DNA of 64,000 bases from Tipula vernalis (taxonomy: Eukaryota > Arthropoda > Insecta > Diptera > Tipulidae): NCBI GenBank assembly GCA_958295665.1, contig OY282560.1:193876061-193940060 (forward strand), in the 5' to 3' direction. The notes below the pieces were generated by a model. The model did no database searches, was not told where the DNA came from, and worked only from the letters and a program-made list of their open reading frames with translations. Numbering within the stretch: the first letter of the stretch is position 1; every line of letters begins with the position of its first letter. Below, piece by piece: positions 21,480 through 33,286 of the stretch. The translations under genes and the position numbers were made by a program.

Positions 21480-22240
21480 TTGTTCGGCGACTGTGAAGAA
21501 TTAATGGTTCTCACATTCTTGGTTTTTTTTACTTATTTCCACTTCTGCAACAGGATATGTTTCGGACTCCCAAAAAGACTGCACCAGCTTTTTCATGTTA
21601 TCTAATTTTTCCAGCGAGGAATATCTATCGGCAGCACTTGTGAGAGCGGTTCTGGCAGATCGAAGTCATGAATGATGTGGACCGCTTATTGTCCATCCAA
21701 ATTTGGTTTCCTGTAGTATTGGAAGGTGTTCACCCAGTATCTTTTTCTCAGGCAGCAATAAATCCCAAAATAGTGCGGCTTCAATAAGCAGGTCAACATT
21801 CTGCGGCTTAAAATATAACGGAGCAGCCAGATTTACTTAAGCTGGAATTTGAAACTTTATTGGTGAAATTGGATGTGGCGGTTGAACATCATTGATCTTA
21901 GAAAGAATAACCGCAGATATAGGTGCCTCTGCTGTGCAAAATCTGGGCACAATGATGAGCCGACACCTTTGATGAAGTGCCTGCCGATCCGATTCCTCCT
22001 ACAGATGTCATCAGTTTATAGCGTTCTACGTTTAACGTCTGCCCAAACCTGTCAGAATGATGCCTCACTATCTAAGAATGCGCGACATGGGACCGGTAAA
22101 CCTTGGTTATCAAGCACGTTGATGATGGTTGTGGCTAATATCTGGAACGACTACTGGGTTTTCTCCTTTCAAAATGGAGCATTGTATGGTGACGTTTAAA
22201 GTACCGTTGACATACAGAAACCCGACAGTTTCTCGCAGAA
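21480..22240 (-). pseudogene. pol: BEL-1 protease and linker remnant
   Basis: On the minus strand, VLDNQGLPVPCRAFLDSE (about 22110-22060) matches the retropepsin of BEL elements, but the catalytic D-S-G reads D-S-E (22064-22072). Downstream, LLIEAALFWDLLLPEKK and LQETKFGWTISG (about 21820-21690) are standard BEL linker motifs before the RT. Multiple stops and frameshifts are present. Confidence 0.75.
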
Positions 22241-22369
22241 TGCTTTCCTCCAAGTCAAAACATGTGACAAGTTTGATTGTATCACATAGATTATATGAAC
22301 ATTTAATAGGTTTTAATTTAGCTAATAGTACATTTTATGAAGCGACCGTATATTGTATTATCTAGTTGA

Positions 22370-23530
22370 TAGGTAATAAATCCCTGAGAAATGGGCATAA
22401 CAATTACAAAAAAAAAAAAGAATCATGAAAACTTTTATGGGGTTAACTGAAAAAAAAATCGAACGAGGATTAGAGTTTGGACATTCAAAGTGGTCAGATG
22501 AAAAAAAAATTGTTGTTTTTTTTTTTTTTTGAAAATTTTTGCTATGGTTGCAAATTAATGCAAAATAATTTTTATTGAATTAAAAAAAGTGCAATAGGAA
22601 TTGAGCGATTACTCAAGTTCAACAATAAACAACATTTAAAAAGTGTTTTAAAGTTATAAAATAAAAATAGACAAATCCTAAAATTAATAATAAAAAAAAA
22701 CAGCAAACGAATGATATCTAATATCGAGTGTATGTGTGTGTGTGCAACTTATGAAAAGTTCAGACAATGGCTTAATATAGTTTTACCGGATAAAAATAGT
22801 GGATAGAAAACGATCTTAGTGGTAAAATCGTAAGTGGCTAAAGTTAATTGTTAATAATCAATAAAAAAATAAATTTCATTAAACTAAGTTATAAACAAAT
22901 GTTGATGAATACCAAATAAGTGATGAATGAAAAAAAATATAACATAAACGAATACATACTAATAATAAAAAAAAACTTAAGCTACCAGTGGATAATACTA
23001 CTGTGCATCATCAGCAAATTATAAAAGTGATATCATCATTTTGGGATTACGTGAATTTGGCATCATTTCTACCTTGTGAAAAACGGGAATTATGGGTATT
23101 GGATCGCGTCGAAGATGAGTACTCATATTATATTTTTTTTTCTATAATTATTTACTATATTGTTAATATTATTATTATTTCTTTTATCATTTTTGATTGT
23201 TATAAAAATTTCATTTCGTTACAATACGTCTTTAAGATATATTTTTTTTTATGGCCAAAAATAAGTTTCTTAGATTTAAGTATAGTTTCCATTTTGTAAA
23301 GCTAAATTAAAACCATTATTTTCTTTGTTTTGTTTTTATATTTTTTTTTTCTCTTTGGAAGCATACTAAATTTCATTTTTCAATAAAATCAGTATTTGGC
23401 ATGATTTATTAGTATTCAATGAAATTCAATCGTATTTTAATTAATTAATTTTTCAGTTATGAGATACATAATGTACATTTAATTTTTTTTCTCATTCACT
23501 GGAGATGTATTTGATTTGACCATACCCAAC
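22370..23530. other. AT-rich block between BEL-1 gag and protease
   Basis: Very A+T rich with several homopolymer runs (poly-T near 22519, A runs near 22410). A 103-codon frame at 22988-23299 starts with a plausible soluble stretch, then becomes an I/Y/F-rich tail of the kind low-complexity AT DNA produces; I do not trust it. The position suggests an insertion into BEL-1, but I cannot define its ends. Confidence 0.45.
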
Positions 23531-23719
23531 AGTGGCATGTCACCTTTTTTTGTAAGTATAACATCAGCAGCTCATCAAGCTCTTCTTTGGTCCATAAATA
23601 ACCCCCCCGGCCACTGCAAGCTAGCCGGCTGAAAAAAGCTGCATGGATCAAGCCAAAGAGGAGTCTGCGGCAGTTTGTGTGATTAATAATTTTTCCTTGT
23701 TTATTCTAGACGATTACTA

Positions 23720-24260
23720 TAGGAAGGGTTATTGATGTGACAAACTGTTACAAACATGCAACTACGATTTCTGCTTGCGTATTGATATCGCTCAACGGGA
23801 GGGAGCGCTGAAAAACTGGAACAGGCAACCATATCATGATCCGGTTAGTTCCACTTTATACAGAGAGATAACTTAACCAGATTCGGTGAAACCAATGCCA
23901 AGTGGCTGCGGCGATTTTGATTAGATGAACGGGCGGCTGATGACTGTACGGGAACTTGGCCAGTTTGTTTTTTATTGTAATCGATTTTTTCTAAAATGCA
24001 AGCACGTTTCTCCAAAAATGTACAAAATCCTTCCCACGTCGGTATATCCTTGATTGTAGAGTCCGCCCACTTCATGGCGGTAGATGAGTTCAATTTCGAC
24101 AGCAGCAGATAAATCAGCAAATTCTCAGCTAGCTCATCTTTGATGCCAAGTGAATTAAGAGCCCTATAGTGAGCGGTAACTGGATCGTGCATTTCCCGAA
24201 TACCACGAGCAGACTCCTTTCCGATAGAAGACATTCTATTCGGTCCAACGAAGTAGACAG
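23720..24260 (-). pseudogene. gag: BEL-1 gag remnant
   Basis: The minus-strand frame 23845-24234 contains VTAHYRALNSLGIK, LLIYLLLSKLNSSTAMKWAD and WEGFCTFLEKRACILE, the DUF1759-type Gag pattern of BEL/Pao elements. After a stop at 23845 the sequence runs on toward a knuckle-like region (VACSSFSALPPVERYQYASR, about 23815-23755). Gag would form the particle shell; this piece lacks its N-terminus and is interrupted. Confidence 0.75.
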
Positions 24261-24299
24261 CTCGTCGACGTTAAGCAGCGTCAAGTCTAAGAGAGTGCA

Positions 24300-25310
24300 G
24301 TGTGTAAGAGCAGCGACAATCCGGAGAACGATGTCTCACAGGTCGTCAAAATGATGCTGGACAATAGCTCCGATTATGAATATACAGATTCTGAAACTGA
24401 AAATGTAGTCTTCCCAAGCAGCATAATTGGCGGGCAACTTAATAGACTGGAGTCAGACGTAAGTGCTGACAAGATCAATATGGAACTGGAAGGCAAGCCG
24501 CAACCAGGGTAGCCAAACCCCGACCAATAATTTTAAAAGACTTTGAGTCATCGAAAATATACCTACTCAAAGGAATCACCGGAAAATTCACAGGCACCCT
24601 GTTCAAGGTGTACCCTAGCAGCACTATAAACCATCAACTACTGGTAGCGAAGCTCAAAAGGCCGACCTATAATTCTTCACGTATATCCAAAAGAACAAAA
24701 AGCCAAAAGTGATGTTGATGAAGGGTATTCACCAGGATACAGAAACGGAAGACATCAAAGCTGAATTAGCAATTAAAGGGCTAGCGGTCCAAAGTGTATA
24801 CCCCCTAAACAAAACCATCAAGGAGAACGACGGCTCGTAGAAACAAATAAAGCTACCCTGCTTTACGGTATCCTTCGCGCATGCCACCAAATACTTAAAC
24901 ATAACTTTAGTCAACGGTTGCTGTAGCTACAAGGTCAGCTGGGAGAATAAAAGGAAAATCCCTATTGCGCAGTGCCGTAAATGGCAAGGATTCGGATATG
25001 TCCAGCCGGGTGCAGCATGCAATATAAATGTGTAAAGTGCGCGGGATCACATCAACCAAGTGCCTGTCTCAGGAATGAAGACAAATCAGTCCCAGTGAAA
25101 TGCGGCAACTGTGGCAGAGGACACGTGGCCAGCTTCTTTGAATGTCCAGAGAGGCAGAAAAGACTCGGTAAGTTAATTAAACCTAATCTATTAAATGTAA
25201 GCAATGCTCGGCCCAAAATATTTGCATCAAACTATGTTAAAAAGGTGTCTCCTATGCCGACTTTGGTGAGTTCTTTGCAAAGTCGCAGGAACCTTTTGGC
25301 ATGAGATTTA
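24300..25310 (+). pseudogene. LINE-3 ORF1 remnant
   Basis: An acidic N-terminal piece (24300-24512) is followed in other frames by RPIILKDFESSKIYLLKGIT, then a PRE_C2HC-like segment (MLMKGIHQDTETEDIKAEL, about 24710-24770). Two intact zinc knuckles follow at about 25030-25140: CVKCAGSHQPSAC and CGNCGRGHVASFFEC. At least three stops or frameshifts. Same layout as the ORF1 of the jockey LINE at 5300-6913. Confidence 0.65.
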
Positions 25311-25416
25311 CCTCGCTCACCACCCACGTATCTAAATTCTTAATTCAATTAAAAAATATCCAGGACGTAGCCAGCCAAAAGGCAGCGTACCTCAATTTCG
25401 TTGTACAATTCCTGCA

Positions 25417-27430
25417 ATGAAGATTGTCACCTTAAATTGCAACAGCCTAATTAATATTGCCCGTCAGCAAGAGCTATCGATATTCCTAAACCATCACAAA
25501 CAGGAGACCCGACTAAACGACCGACAGTCGCTATTTTTCGAAAACTATGGCATACATACAACCCATTCCAAAATTAAGAGATATGGTGGTACGGCGATCC
25601 TAGTCTGAGACAGTGTAAAACACTTATCGCCCAAGGCCTACTACATACGGGTCAGTTTAGTTGTTACTTCGGTAATTATGGGGAGGGAGACGAGTCTTTC
25701 GTACTAATCTCTGCCTATTTTTGGAAGGATGTGGCCGAAGACCTACACAGTTTGCATGGCACCAGTGGGCGGACACTATCGGAATACTGCCAATTTAGGA
25801 ACGTTACCATCCACTTCCCTCCTCTGGGAACGTGGGGACATGCGGTACTGGACCTGAACGAGTTATGCTCCGATCATATGCTGGTAGTCTTTCATATTTC
25901 TTATCGATTCGATATGTCCCAAATTCCGGCCGGGGTCAGAATTTTGGAGTACAAAAATGCAGACTGGTATTGCTATAGACATTATATTCACCACAAAATT
26001 GCTCCGGTCAACGAACCGCCAATCGATTCAACGGTAAGGTAATCGACCAAAGAGTTGACAAGCTCACAAAAATTATCGGTATAGCCACGGATAACTATGT
26101 ACCACCAATGGAGAATAGGATCAGACCGCTGCCTGCTCTTATAGTTCAGTTGATTAAAGTCAGGAACTACTATAGGAACAAACACCATTACTGGCCGACA
26201 CTATACACCACGAAATTAATTAACAGAACCACGAGGCTTGTGCATGAGAAAATCAGCCAGTTTCGTAAAAAACAAGTAAACGACAAACTCCGAAACGTAG
26301 ACCCCGACAAGTCAAATATATACAAATATATAAGAACTATCAAACCAAGAAAAAAACTAAATATAGTGCTAGACGGCCCTGACAGCCCGGACATCAAACC
26401 TACAACAATTGCCAATAATCTTCCGGACTACTACCAAACAGTGTTTAGCGAGAGGTCACGAACTGTAGACCAAGAAATAGTAGACCAGACAGACGGTTTC
26501 ATTGCAAATGAAAGAGGGCCTTTTGCGGTATTTCCCGAGGCGACTAACGCCGAGGAACTGACAAACATGACAACTAAAAAATAAAAAATCGCCGGGGGTC
26601 GATGGCATCTCTAACGAGCGAATCAAAAACCTACCAATCTCGGCTATCGTACAACTGGTACAAATAACAAACGTCATTCTGGTTTATGCCTATTTTCCCA
26701 AATGTTGAAAGCTCTCCAAGGTGGTAGTAATTCCCAAAACTGGTAAACCAGGCGCCCGGAAAATACAAGGCCTATAAGTCTGTTGTGCGAACTCAGTAAA
26801 CTGGTGGAAAGAGTAATTCACCGTAGGATATGGTCTTCGATTCAGCACTTGATCCCGGTGGAGCAGTTTGGCTTCCTTTGCATAGGTCGACAACAGACGC
26901 AATAATGCGTCTCCTGAATGACCTTAAACGAGCTAAGTTATGTCGCAAGGTCACGGCGGTAGTATTCTTGGACATTCAGAAAGCGATCCCTCAGGGATCG
27001 GTGCTGGGAACATTACAACAGTACATATTTTTTATGCACGACATACCAGTCCCTAGTCAGCCTTATACCAGGTTACAAGCATATGCCGACTAAACCACTG
27101 TATATTCCAGCAGTTATACAGCGAGTACCACTCTTCTGCCAGAATCCAAGCATACCTTAATACGCTGGTGACCTACTTCGACACCTGGCATGTTTTCAAC
27201 ACCATCAATGCCACAAAAAACCAGCTGGTCTATTTCTATCCTCACAAAACCTACAAAAACTAGTCTAGCAACGCAGTGGACGTCACCATTAACGGCGAAA
27301 ACCTCACGGTGTCAAGGGAGGGGAGGCAAAGTATATTTAGCTGGGGACTAGCCCTGAACGAGATAGTGTTGAACGGGCCCAATATTCAAAGTGACGTACT
27401 TCATATCATCTTAAGCGATCCGACAAATAC
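25417..27430 (+). pseudogene. LINE-3 ORF2 remnant (endonuclease and RT)
   Basis: ATG 25417 opens with VTLNCNSLIN, the endonuclease start, and the block CSDHMLVVF near 25870 is its SDH motif. The frame 26108-26584 contains the linker before the RT (NIYKYIRTIKPRKKLNIVL, DYYQTVFSE). After its stop, KSPGVDGI and VVIPKTGKPG mark the RT fingers. Motif A is partly lost, and IPQGSVLGT is at about 26990. A YxDD box is not intact. Five or more frame breaks. Confidence 0.7.
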
Positions 27431-28660
27431 GTGCTAATAGCAAAGTTCATCGAGATACATACATTTCTACGAGACGATCTACTGACTGGCAGTGATAGCA
27501 AGGAAGAGATTGTAACCACTCAACAACAGATCGTAACATTTGCAAAGAGCGAAGTATTTCCATTGCAAAAATGAGAGTGAAATTCAGCTGAAATATTAAC
27601 TAACGTTCCTGAGCACGTACGAGCAAAATGCATGATTAATTTATTACAAAAATCAACCACATAATAAAAAGGAGGAACCAACGAAACGTCTACTAATATT
27701 TGATTCTTCAAAATTGTCTTATGCTATCGGCTGTCTATCACCAATAACGATAGCAGCAAACCCGTTAAAACAAGAGACCTGGAGAGCTGATATACAGTTG
27801 GATGAAAAGTTACCAGAAGCTATAGATACCAATGCAAAAATATAACACCGAATTAGAGGAATTAAGAAGAATAAATTTAACAAGATGGGATAAAATAACG
27901 TCAGCGAAAAATGCTTCACAACAAGCCTATGCAGCAATGGATCATTTAACACGACTAACATTACATCTGGTGGCGAACATACCGAATCAACAAATTACCA
28001 ATCGTCGGTAACACCAAAATTATATCAAACGTCAACCAATATGATGTGTAATTACACAGTGGCCATCTTAATAATACATTAATTAATAAAACATAAAAGA
28101 AAAACAAAATTAATAACCAAAACTGTTAAATGAATTAACATTAACAAATTCGATTCAAGTGTTTTAATCCAATCGCAACATCCGCCAAGCTATCGTGGCT
28201 TAAACACCAAGACTGGTACTAAATTCAGCGCATCAATTATCAAGGCTTCCAGTTTATGTCAATAACACCTTGAACTACCAAGACGTACTGATGATCGCTT
28301 GGACGGACTCCACTATAATCTTGGGCTGAATAATAGCTGAAGTCATAAAGGTAGAAGGCTTTTTAGCCAAATGAGTATCTCAAATACAAACCAAACACGC
28401 TTCATGAATTAATTGATAAAAACTCAAGCATTCTTTAGTTGAAGTGAATATGTATGTGACACCAAAGGAGCATAAACATTTACGTTCATAACAATGGCAA
28501 CAGTCGATTAGGATTGCACAATATCGATATTTCGCTAAAGAACTGCAGGTATTGATAAAAGGGATAATTTTGGATAAGATATCCAAACTATCGGCTTTAA
28601 ATCTTATCATCAGCACATAGACGTTTGCAAAAATCACAACTATCTATGAGCCAAAATCAG
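27430..28660 (+). pseudogene. pol: BEL-2 pol fragment (RT, RNase H, start of integrase)
   Basis: Broken plus-strand frames carry BEL/Pao signatures in order: DDLLTGSDSKEEIVTTQQQI (about 27475-27540), IGCLSPITIAAN and LDEKLPEAID (about 27730-27830), IAWTDSTIILGW (about 28295-28335, the RNase H motif), and FAKELQVLIKGIILDKISKL (about 28533-28595, the lead-in to integrase). No gag, LTR or integrase core is visible, so this is a truncated piece. It lies on the opposite strand to BEL-1. Confidence 0.7.
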
Positions 28661-28679
28661 CCCATAATCCTACCGAAGT

Positions 28680-29200
28680 CTGTGTAGTTCAACTTCTTTA
28701 ACGCCATTTTTTACTATAGGTTCCCCAATTTGAAATTTGGCACACATTTAGGAACTTGGATATTGGTATGTACTTTATATAGATGTCGTGGAGTATAACA
28801 TAAAGCGGAAACGATCATTAGGGTCGGAAACGCTCATTATCCCTTAAGTTCAATTTAACACGAACGGTGCCTGTGTGGTTCACCTTCTTTATGGTCATTT
28901 TTAATTCGAAAACTATAACAACTAGGGGCTTGAATTTTGATATATACGTGGATATTATGGAGTATAGCCCAAAGTAGTAAATATCAGGTAGAAAAATGGT
29001 CAGTGTTGGAAGCTATGGGGCTTCCGAAATTCGAAAACTATAATAATAGAGAGTAAAGAAGTTAAATTTGGTTTTATGAATGGATATTGTCGAACACAGG
29101 CCATAGAACCAAAGATCAGATAACAATGTTGTCGGGGTTGGAAGTAGGTGGGCTCAAATTCACCAAATGTAAACCTTTCCCATCTCGAAAACTATAAGAA
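28680..29200 (+). repeat. Imperfect tandem repeat, three to four units
   Basis: The word TCGAAAACTATAA recurs at 28906, 29031 and 29185. A related unit near 28679 shares the preceding context TGTGT(A/G)GTTCA(A/C)CTTCTTTA with the unit at 28870. Each unit then has an AANTTTGG..-like run, GGATATT, a CATAGAAC/TATAGCC-like word and a GGTTGGAAG-like word. Spacing is uneven (about 190, 125 and 154 bp), so the array has suffered indels. No coding potential. It may be part of the neighbouring Helitron or an unrelated minisatellite. Confidence 0.55.
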
Positions 29201-29640
29201 CTGGGACTTCGTGACGTGTCATAAATAAAAGGGGTGCTTAAATTTGGTTTGCTGCCATTTATTTTGCAGTTGAGCAGCATTCGCTCAACGAATATGGCCC
29301 TTTCCCATTTATTGTAAACCACAAATTTATTTTGCATGTTTCTCATATTCAATGTAAATGAATGACCACCATTTTCTACTCAACATCGATGATATAACGG
29401 GTAACCATCAATTCCAGGTATAGTGTCTGCCAAAAAAAATTTTGGAAATTGTTTTGTAAATCTGCCAATATTAATACATGGTGAAGTAGGATTAAGTGTA
29501 CCGCATGGTCCATTGCATATTTTAATCAGGTATTTCTGCAGAAATAATTTGATCAATTTCTTCGGGTCTACGCTAAGTACAAAAAATAGCATCACTTATG
29601 TATCCAATCCCGTTCTGCCCGTATGAAAGATTGTTCTCTA
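29200..29640 (-). pseudogene. Helitron Rep (helicase-like) domain remnant
   Basis: Minus-strand frames give RRPEEIDQIISAEIPD, then after a frameshift NGPCGTLNPTSPC, QFPKFF, GIDGYPLYHRC and NGGHSFTLNMRN. These are consecutive motifs of the Helitron rolling-circle Rep protein (the '..GPCG..NP.SPC..DG.C.K.FPK' block followed by 'GYPLYRRR'). The catalytic HUH and tyrosine motifs, the helicase and the CTRR hairpin end are absent, so only a fragment of about 400 bp remains. Confidence 0.75.
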
Positions 29641-31250
29641 ATCTATGATTACATCGAATTTTCAATTTTTAAAATTAATGCTTGATTCAATTTAATTTTT
29701 CCATTTATAAAATATTTCAACATCAGCCAGCATCAAAACGGATTCTAATTAGCTCTCTCAAATAATTTTACATGTAAAAAGCACAAGTACACACATTTTC
29801 ATTGTGGTGAAATAGAAATATCGATGTTAAAATTTATATAATGAATACATTCATATACAAAATCGACCATAATATGTAAATTGGAAAATAGAAAAAATTG
29901 TGTACACAATATTCTATAAATATATATAAATGAAAATATAAAAGTTTTTTTTTTTTTTGTAAAACAATTACAAAAAAAAATGTATGCAAAGGGTGAAAAT
30001 AAAAGCTTTTCACTGTTGATTGAATATTTCTTTTTTGTTCCGATTGTTGTTTAATTTTGTGGTTTTTCATTATAAATAGCTTGAAAATAATTTTTTTGGT
30101 TTTTGAACATTGTTTGCTTTTAATGTTTGTGTTTATATATTTTATGGTAATAACGGGATTTTAGGGGAGGTTTTATTCATATAGGACGGACATAGTATAT
30201 TCAATTTTGTGGTTCAATCTTTTAAAAACACTAAAAATAATACAAATAAAATTTTAGAATTTTAGAGAATTTCGATTGAAAAAATTGCTAGCCGCAGAAA
30301 ATTCTAAACTTTTGAAAAAATTATAAAGTATGGAAAAAGGGAATTTTAAATTTTATTTTATGAAAAGAATGTTCGTAATGGTAGCAAATATTTGAACTAT
30401 TTTCACATAACGCAATAATTTGAACTCTAAATAATGAACAATAATTTTTTTTGTGGGAATTGGAATGCTCACAAGGAAACTTCGCCGGCTGCTTCCAGAC
30501 TACATTTAATTTATATTTGCGAAGCGTATATTACGAAAAAATAAGTTTTGAATCCCTAAATGGAAGCTACACCCCTAAAATGCAAAAAATCACCACTTTT
30601 AGCGCTTTTCTCGCCTTTATCAAAATAGTATATCCGCAAGTGTAATTTTTATACTTTTCTTTATTCAAAAATTGAGTCAATTTGATAAGCACCCCTTATA
30701 AAACTAATCAAAACTTTTTTCTATCTATTATAGCATGTATCATTAAGACCGCCTATTTTGAATTTTTGGGTCGGTAATACAGGTTTTTTTGCAGCTATCA
30801 TATGTGAATGTTAGCTGCAAAAATAGCTGTATTACCGACTGTTAACGCCTGACATTGATCATACTTTTTAACAAATTTTAATCAACAATATTGATCATAA
30901 CAATGAGATTTCAACAGCGCAAAAGATGAAACCCACATTTGTGGAACAGATTAATTTATAGCAACGTATTTTTGCTTTCTGGGATTTTCTCTTTTGCCCT
31001 TTTGGGAAAATCAACTTGTGATTGTTTTTTTTTTGTTTATAAGTTGGCATCTTTGTCAAGAAAAAGTGTATATGGCTCTTTTTATTTGGAGGTGATACAA
31101 GTGTGTTTGGTTCACCCATAATTAATAAAACAAAAAAAAAACTTATTATTTTGTAACAAATAAAATAAATTATAAGTTAAATAAATTTTCGAGAAAGTAA
31201 CTTACAATAAAATAAATAGAAATCAAGCCATCGATTGTAAAATCTGTTGA
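29641..31250. other. AT-rich region with one strong hairpin
   Basis: No recognisable protein. Frames such as 30451-30645 (64 codons) and 30939-31121 match nothing I know. The notable structures are the 70-bp inverted repeat at 30770-30839 and a neighbouring word shared with 41966-41985 in the opposite orientation. Confidence 0.6.
30770..30839. repeat. Short inverted repeat forming a 28-bp hairpin
   Basis: The arm 30770-30797 (beginning GTCGGTAATACAG, ending TTTGCAGCTA) is complementary to 30812-30839 except for about three mismatches, around a 14-nt loop. The size resembles a small foldback MITE or a pre-miRNA-like hairpin. No target-site duplication was established. Confidence 0.75.
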
Positions 31251-32253
31251 TGAAACAAAATAAAAGGCGCATCAGGTGTGCAATAATATTCAACAAGTTT
31301 CTTCCGAATTAAAATCGTTGACCAATCGTTTTTTCATCATAGAAAGTATCGGTATAACAAATTGACAAATTCTAACATCATCATCGCAGCAGCTGCAGCA
31401 TTATCAACGTCATTCGCGCAGAAGTAAGAAACAATTACATCGTCATCGGATTTGTCTTCGAATCAAGATATTGCGCAGCGTTATTCATTTACAAATATCT
31501 GTCTGTTCACAGTTCAAGGTCGCTGCCTTTATTCATCGACCGTAACGGGGAGTAAACAGTTACATAATACGCAAGGCACCCATTTTCTGTGTACTCAGCC
31601 AAAAATCACCGCATTTTGTCATCGATTGTTACCATTATGCAGTAAATACTTACATCGTGCACAAAACATCCATTTTGGGGGTCTTCTACTTCATATAAGC
31701 CACTGTTTTCAATAGAATCGCGCATTTGTGTGTACACAGTACTGTAACAATATTTTTAAGGACTAATTGCGCAACAATAGTGCAAAGATAAAACAACGCC
31801 TTTACTCTCAGTACCCGTCATTCATAAGCTGAGTAAATTGTTCATCGTCGTTCGAAATCAGTATACGTCGTTGCAGTCTCAATAGGTTTCTAATTAATGA
31901 AATTTTTCTTCATCAACATCCAAATACAGCAGACAGTTTATTTAACAAAACACAAACTGGTCGAAAATAAATCATTCATCGCTATTTACTTTCAATATAA
32001 GTAAACTGATTGGGATTAATCGTCGAAATTTACCACATTCCGGAACTAACAGTTTATTCATCGTAGCTGACTCATCTTAGTGTCTTCGTCAGTGGCACCA
32101 TACGCTGTCACAGAATACGGATTTTACAACCATAGCGTGATTATATTATTTGGTTTATTAAATAAGTTACCTAAAGTTTTGTTAAATTGTCGGTTAAGTA
32201 ATAAACTACGTTACATAGAAAGTTGAACTCGTAACCACTGATTTAGTTGCAAT
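31250..32253 (+). other. Probable 5' LTR/leader of BEL-3
   Basis: About 1 kb of less AT-rich sequence immediately upstream of a BEL gag start. It contains many TCATCG/CATCATC-like words and no convincing frame (the 87-codon frame 31452-31715 has no recognisable domain). Its position before gag suggests LTR plus leader, but no matching 3' LTR exists in the window and I cannot mark the boundaries. Confidence 0.4.
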
Positions 32254-32990
32254 ATGTCGGCGTCGGGTAAAAATGAAAAACTAGAGTTATTGAAAAGGCA
32301 ACGAGCCGCATTTAAAGCCAATTAACATATTTTAAAAATCAATGTAGTATAGCAACAACCCTGGGTTCGTTTGAGTCGCTAGTACGTCGCATACTGCTAG
32401 TGTATGATAAATGTAATTCGGTTCAATCAAAGTTAGAATCTGTGACGATGCCAGTGTAGTTGATTGAGAGAATTTCGAGGACGATTATGGAAAGTTAGAA
32501 GCCATAATTCTAAATAAAATTCATGAACTTAAAAGATCCGAGAATTCAACCAGTGCTATCTCATTTCAAAATAGCTCCATGTGTGAAGCGTCAGATGAGA
32601 TGTCTACTTCAATGGGCATTCGTTTGCCTGAGCTGAAACTTTCTTGATCCCCCACCTCCCGGATTGGTAAGCATAAAGAATTAATTCAAATTTTAAAAAA
32701 TCGGGTACATTTACACAAAGCATTACAAGCTAACTCTGCGCGCCAACCTCTTCAACAACAGAAAGATCCTAGAAACCAGTCTTCGAACCCTAGCAGGTCA
32801 ACCGTCTTAACAATCAATTCCGATAGGTGTAGATATTGTTCGGGGTCTTATATAATAGTTGATTGTCCAGTATTCAACGATGAAAAATTAACGCCGCAGA
32901 TGCGGTTCCAGTTTATTCGACAGCATAGATTATGCTCCAATTGTCTGATTATGACACACAATGTCCGCGATTGTTCAAATCCACCATGTA
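32254..32990 (+). pseudogene. gag: BEL-3 gag, part before the errantivirus
   Basis: ATG 32254 starts 'MSASGKNEKLELLKRQRAAF', a typical BEL Gag N-terminus, with a stop after about 23 codons. Later pieces include LRLPELKLS-like sequence near 32630, then CRYCSGSYIIVDC and HRLCSNCLIMTHNVRDC (32828-32980), the BEL zinc-knuckle region. The coding sequence is cut at 32990 by the errantivirus LTR and resumes at 40110 (CSLKHNIRPHFNHY). Confidence 0.8.
32987..32990 (+). repeat. Errantivirus target-site duplication, left (TGTA)
   Basis: TGTA occurs immediately before the 5' LTR and again at 40106-40109 immediately after the 3' LTR. A 4-bp duplication is what errantiviruses generate. Confidence 0.85.
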
Positions 32991-33269
32991 AGTTAACACA
33001 ACTAGAATTGCAACACAACATAAATTGCAAACACGCGCATCACCTAAAGACGCTAAATCAGCTTAAAAGGAAAACACATGTAAGAACACGCGCAGACATG
33101 TTCTAGTTATTTGAGAATATTATAATTTAATTATTAAGCAATTTTTTATATATAAAATGCTAACATATTTTGAAAGTTAGTTAGTTTTAGTTTGAAATGT
33201 AAAAGATAAACACAAAATAATAAAATAAATTCATTTTTTTTATATAATCTTCGAGTAAAACTGTTAACT
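32991..33269 (+). repeat. Errantivirus 5' LTR
   Basis: 279 bp, starting AGTTAACACA and ending GTTAACT. A TATATATAAA-like box lies at about 33147-33156 and AATAAA polyadenylation-type words at about 33219-33228. It is aligned end to end with the 3' LTR at 39827-40105. Confidence 0.95.
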
Positions 33270-33286
33270 GGCGCCGAAACAGGGAC
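33269..33286 (+). promoter_or_regulatory. Errantivirus primer-binding site
   Basis: TGGCGCCGAAACAGGGAC begins at the last base of the 5' LTR. It resembles the complement of a lysine tRNA 3' end (close to TGGCGCCCGAACAGGGAC). A one-base overlap with the LTR is known for insect errantiviruses. The tRNA identity is inferred from resemblance only. Confidence 0.85.

Larger units (their letters stand above)
18835..24260 (-). mobile_element. BEL-1: decayed BEL/Pao retrotransposon
   Basis: Reading right to left on the minus strand, BEL/Pao domains appear in the standard order: gag (24260-23720), protease (22240-21480), RT (21460-20580), RNase H (20570-19830) and integrase (19820-18835). The 1.3-kb AT-rich block 22370-23530 between gag and protease is probably a later insertion. 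All frames carry stops or frameshifts. No LTR pair is visible. Confidence 0.85.
24240..27430 (+). mobile_element. Decayed jockey-like LINE (LINE-3)
   Basis: ORF1-like sequence with CCHC knuckles (24300-25310) is followed by ORF2-like endonuclease and RT (25417-27430), all on the plus strand and in jockey order. Many stops and indels show that it is old. It is followed directly by a BEL-2 pol fragment, with no A tail visible at the junction. Confidence 0.7.

Noticed and set aside
22988..23299. 103-codon plus-strand frame
   Set aside because: Second half is I/Y/F-rich low-complexity translation of AT DNA; no family recognised.
3019..23553. 18-bp identity (ATGTCACC followed by T7 and GTA) between Gypsy-1 and DNA near 23537
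   Set aside because: Half of it is a T-run and the flanks do not match; probably coincidence.
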